Source: Paludibacteraceae bacterium (GTDB lineage Bacteria; Bacteroidota; Bacteroidia; Bacteroidales; Paludibacteraceae). From it: a stretch of DNA of 64,000 bases. A model generated the notes under the pieces. That model was not told the DNA's origin. It saw only the letters and a list, made by a program, of their open reading frames with translations, and ran no database searches. Below, piece by piece: positions 61,818-64,000 of this stretch. The stretch covers positions 1 through 64,000 of the forward strand of contig JAFZPM010000047.1 in the NCBI GenBank assembly GCA_017550335.1, in the 5' to 3' direction. Position 1 is the stretch's first letter. Every line of letters starts with the position of its first letter. The position numbers were made by a program, and so were the translations under genes.

Positions 61818-63863
61818 ATGCAGAAAGGAAATATTGGGGTAACGACGGATAACATCTTCCCCGTCATCAAAAAATTTCTTTACAGTGATCACGAGATTTT
61901 TCTCCGTGAGTTGGTTTCTAACGCAGTTGATGCGACGCAGAAACTGAAGACCTTCGCCTCAGTGGGTGAGTTCAAGGGCGAGTTGGGCGATGTGACGGTC
62001 AACGTCAACATCGATAAGGACAAGGGCACGCTCACCATCTCCGACCGTGGTATCGGTATGACGGAGGAGGAGATTGAGAAGTATATCAATCAAATCGCTT
62101 TCTCCGGTGCGGAGGAGTTCCTCGAGAAGTACAAGAATGACGCCAATGCGATCATCGGTCACTTCGGACTCGGATTCTACTCCTCGTTCATGGTCTCCAA
62201 ACGTGTGGACATCATCACAAAATCGTTTAAGGAGGGTGCGAAGGCTGTGAAATGGTCTTGCGACGGTAGCCCTGAGTATACGATGGAGGATGCCGAGAAG
62301 GCGGACCGGGGTACGGATATTGTCCTGCATATCGATGACGAGAACAAGGAATTCCTTGAGGATCATAAGATTACGGAATTGCTGAACAAATATTGCAAGT
62401 TCCTCCCTGTCCCTGTCGCATTCGGCAAGAAGAAGGAGTGGAAGGATGGCAAGCAGGTCGAGACGGGCGAGTTGAACGTGATCAACAACACGACGCCTGC
62501 CTGGACACGCAAGCCTGCCGACCTGAAGGACGAGGATTACCAGAAGTTCTACCGTGAACTCTATCCGATGGCGGACGATCCGTTGTTCTATATCCACCTG
62601 AACGTGGACTTTCCGTTCAATTTGACGGGTATCCTCTATTTCCCTAAGATCAAGAATAATATCGAGGTTCAGAAGAACAAGATCCAGCTCTACTGCAACC
62701 AGGTCTTCGTCACCGATTCGGTGGAGGGCATCGTGCCTGACTTCCTGACGTTGTTGCATGGTGTCATCGATTCTCCGGACATCCCGTTGAACGTCTCCCG
62801 AAGCTATCTGCAGAGCGATAGCAACGTGAAGAAGATCTCCAGCCATATCACCAAGAAGGTGGCGGACAGATTGCAGGATATATTCAAACAACAACGTCCT
62901 GATTACGAGGCGAAATGGGATGACCTGAAGATCTTCATCGTCTATGGTATGCTGACGGACGAGAAGTTCGCCGAGCGTGCGGAGAGCTTCGCTTTGCTGA
63001 AGAACGTGGACGGTAAATACTTCACGTTCGAGGAGTATAAGACGTTGATCGAGCCTAACCAGAAGGACAAGGACGGCAACTTGGTTTATCTCTACGCCAC
63101 CGACAAGGAGGCGCAGCACGCTTATATCGAGGCGGCTAAGAGCAAGGGCTATGATGTCCTGATGATGGACGGTATGCTCGATTCCCACTTCATCAGCCGC
63201 TTGGAGCAGAAGTCCGAGGGCAAGGTGCGTTACGCGCGTGTGGACGCTGACGTGATCGACAAGTTGATCATGAAGGAGGATGTCAAGAAGGTGGATTTGC
63301 CGAACGAGGCGCAGAACGCGTTGATCGACATGTTCAATTCCCAGCTTCCGAACGATAACAAGAAGAGCTTCGTGATCACGTTCGAGAACCTCTCCGCTGA
63401 TAACTTGCCGGTTTACATCATGCAGAACGAGTTCATGCGTCGTATGAAGGAGATGTCCGCCACGCAAAGCGGCATGAACTTCTACGGTGACATGCCGGAC
63501 TCCTACAACTTGGTGGTGAATGCCGCCCATCCTTTGATCGCGCGTTTGCTGAAGGACGAGGAGGCTGCATGTGGCGAGAAGGTGAATCCATTGGTCGCTA
63601 AATTGGATGAGCTCTCTAAAAAACGTGCCGATCTGATGGGTGACAAGAAAGAATCCGATTTGCCGGATCCTGTGAAGAAGGAGGTGAAGAAACTGGATGA
63701 CGAGACCAAGAAGGTGCGTGACGAGAAGAAGGACGTCTACGTGAAGTATGCGTCGGAAAGCAAGTCATTGCGTCAGTTGGTGGATTTGGCGCTCCTCTCC
63801 AACAACCTGTTGAAGGGTGAGGCGCTCAGCGCGTTCATCAAGCGTAGTGTTGAGATGATGTGA
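61818..63863 (+). CDS. htpG: Hsp90-family chaperone HtpG
   Basis: A 681-residue cytoplasmic ATP-driven chaperone dimer. The N-terminal GHKL domain has SNAVDATQKL (catalytic Glu replaced in position by the usual ELVSNA context), ISDRGIGMTEEE and GHFGLGFYSSFMV. The middle domain follows (~230-500), with NVSRSYLQSD. The C-terminal dimerisation domain is ~510-681. Length and order are typical of Bacteroidales HtpG. A possible sigma-54 site lies upstream, and a strong terminator follows. Confidence 0.96.
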   Translation: MQKGNIGVTTDNIFPVIKKFLYSDHEIFLRELVSNAVDATQKLKTFASVGEFKGELGDVTVNVNIDKDKGTLTISDRGIGMTEEEIEKYINQIAFSGAEEFLEKYKNDANAIIGHFGLGFYSSFMVSKRVDIITKSFKEGAKAVKWSCDGSPEYTMEDAEKADRGTDIVLHIDDENKEFLEDHKITELLNKYCKFLPVPVAFGKKKEWKDGKQVETGELNVINNTTPAWTRKPADLKDEDYQKFYRELYPMADDPLFYIHLNVDFPFNLTGILYFPKIKNNIEVQKNKIQLYCNQVFVTDSVEGIVPDFLTLLHGVIDSPDIPLNVSRSYLQSDSNVKKISSHITKKVADRLQDIFKQQRPDYEAKWDDLKIFIVYGMLTDEKFAERAESFALLKNVDGKYFTFEEYKTLIEPNQKDKDGNLVYLYATDKEAQHAYIEAAKSKGYDVLMMDGMLDSHFISRLEQKSEGKVRYARVDADVIDKLIMKEDVKKVDLPNEAQNALIDMFNSQLPNDNKKSFVITFENLSADNLPVYIMQNEFMRRMKEMSATQSGMNFYGDMPDSYNLVVNAAHPLIARLLKDEEAACGEKVNPLVAKLDELSKKRADLMGDKKESDLPDPVKKEVKKLDDETKKVRDEKKDVYVKYASESKSLRQLVDLALLSNNLLKGEALSAFIKRSVEMM

Positions 63864-63887
63864 TTTACATGACATCCTCATAAACAA

Positions 63888-63922
63888 AAAGCCGCGCGGG
63901 TTTCCGTGCGGCTTTTGTTTTT
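63888..63922. terminator. Bidirectional terminator after htpG
   Basis: AAAAGCCGC (63888-63896) pairs with GCGGCTTTT (63908-63916), followed by a T-run. It can serve both htpG and the minus-strand gene beyond. Confidence 0.8.
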
Positions 63923-63935
63923 TATATATGAAATT

Positions 63936-64000
63936 TTAAGCTCGTACCCTGAAGATCTGGATCAGTCCGAATGTTTTGGTGCTGGAGATGATGTAGAGCT
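63936..64000 (-). CDS. C-terminal end of an unidentified protein (partial)
   Basis: The last 65 bases read on the minus strand as an open frame ending LYIISSTKTFGLIQIFRVRA and a stop at 63936-63938. The frame is cut by the window edge. It directly abuts the htpG terminator, as a convergent gene would. Too short to name. Confidence 0.5.
   Translation of the reverse strand, partial: LYIISSTKTFGLIQIFRVRA

Noticed and set aside
61959..63530. 523-codon minus-strand frame opposite htpG
   Set aside because: Antisense shadow of a clear HtpG gene.

Overview
The window looks like chromosome of an anaerobic, gut- or rumen-type member of the Bacteroidales. Reasons: many upstream regions carry the Bacteroidetes -7 box TAnnTTTG and few have a Shine-Dalgarno; families typical of the phylum are present (DUF5686, DUF4491, a VIT/vWA/DUF2135 protein, a DUF2520-kdsC-UbiA cluster, a four-subunit 2-oxoacid:ferredoxin oxidoreductase); and two large secreted proteins end in type IX secretion (T9SS) C-terminal sorting domains. 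I see no rRNA, tRNA, CRISPR array or prophage. No database search was possible, so all names rest on motifs and remembered family features.

Layout. 1-4.6 kb: tandem array of at least three secreted BspA-like paralogs, copied with their promoter (period 2,232 bp). 4.7-4.86 kb: a structured minus-strand RNA, possibly 6S-like. 5-11.6 kb: DUF2461 protein, hexapeptide acetyltransferase, small envelope proteins, the kor/vor operon (reverse strand) and a family 2 glycosyltransferase. 11.8-20.5 kb: TamB, the VIT/vWA protein and a beta-barrel protein. 20.8-24 kb: metallo-beta-lactamase-fold hydrolase, a membrane protein and aspartate aminotransferase. 24.2-29.8 kb: two divergent T9SS substrates, a CotH/lamin-tail protein and a GH10-CBM6 xylanase, sharing a 450 bp regulatory region with a LacI-type palindrome. 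30-45 kb: housekeeping block (rnz, DUF5686, glgB, nfeD, M16 peptidase, TPR protein, flippase-like protein, rsmA, corA, obgE, DUF4491).

45-55 kb is an accessory stretch of lower GC and the most interesting part. It holds a RAYT-type transposase whose own reading frame contains a 32 bp perfect palindrome; a truncated second copy with its own palindrome and 21 bp repeats; a 26-residue-repeat surface protein; several unknown envelope proteins; a 5'-truncated gene remnant; and a P-loop ATPase/PD-(D/E)XK-like gene (53497-54921) bracketed on both sides by ~120 bp four-armed inverted-repeat cassettes. The gene's -33 promoter box lies inside the left cassette. That cassette-gene-cassette unit is my best candidate for an undescribed system.

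55-64 kb returns to core genes: nitroreductase, DUF2520 protein, kdsC, UbiA-type prenyltransferase, floA, a peptide transporter and htpG, which has a sigma-54-like sequence upstream.
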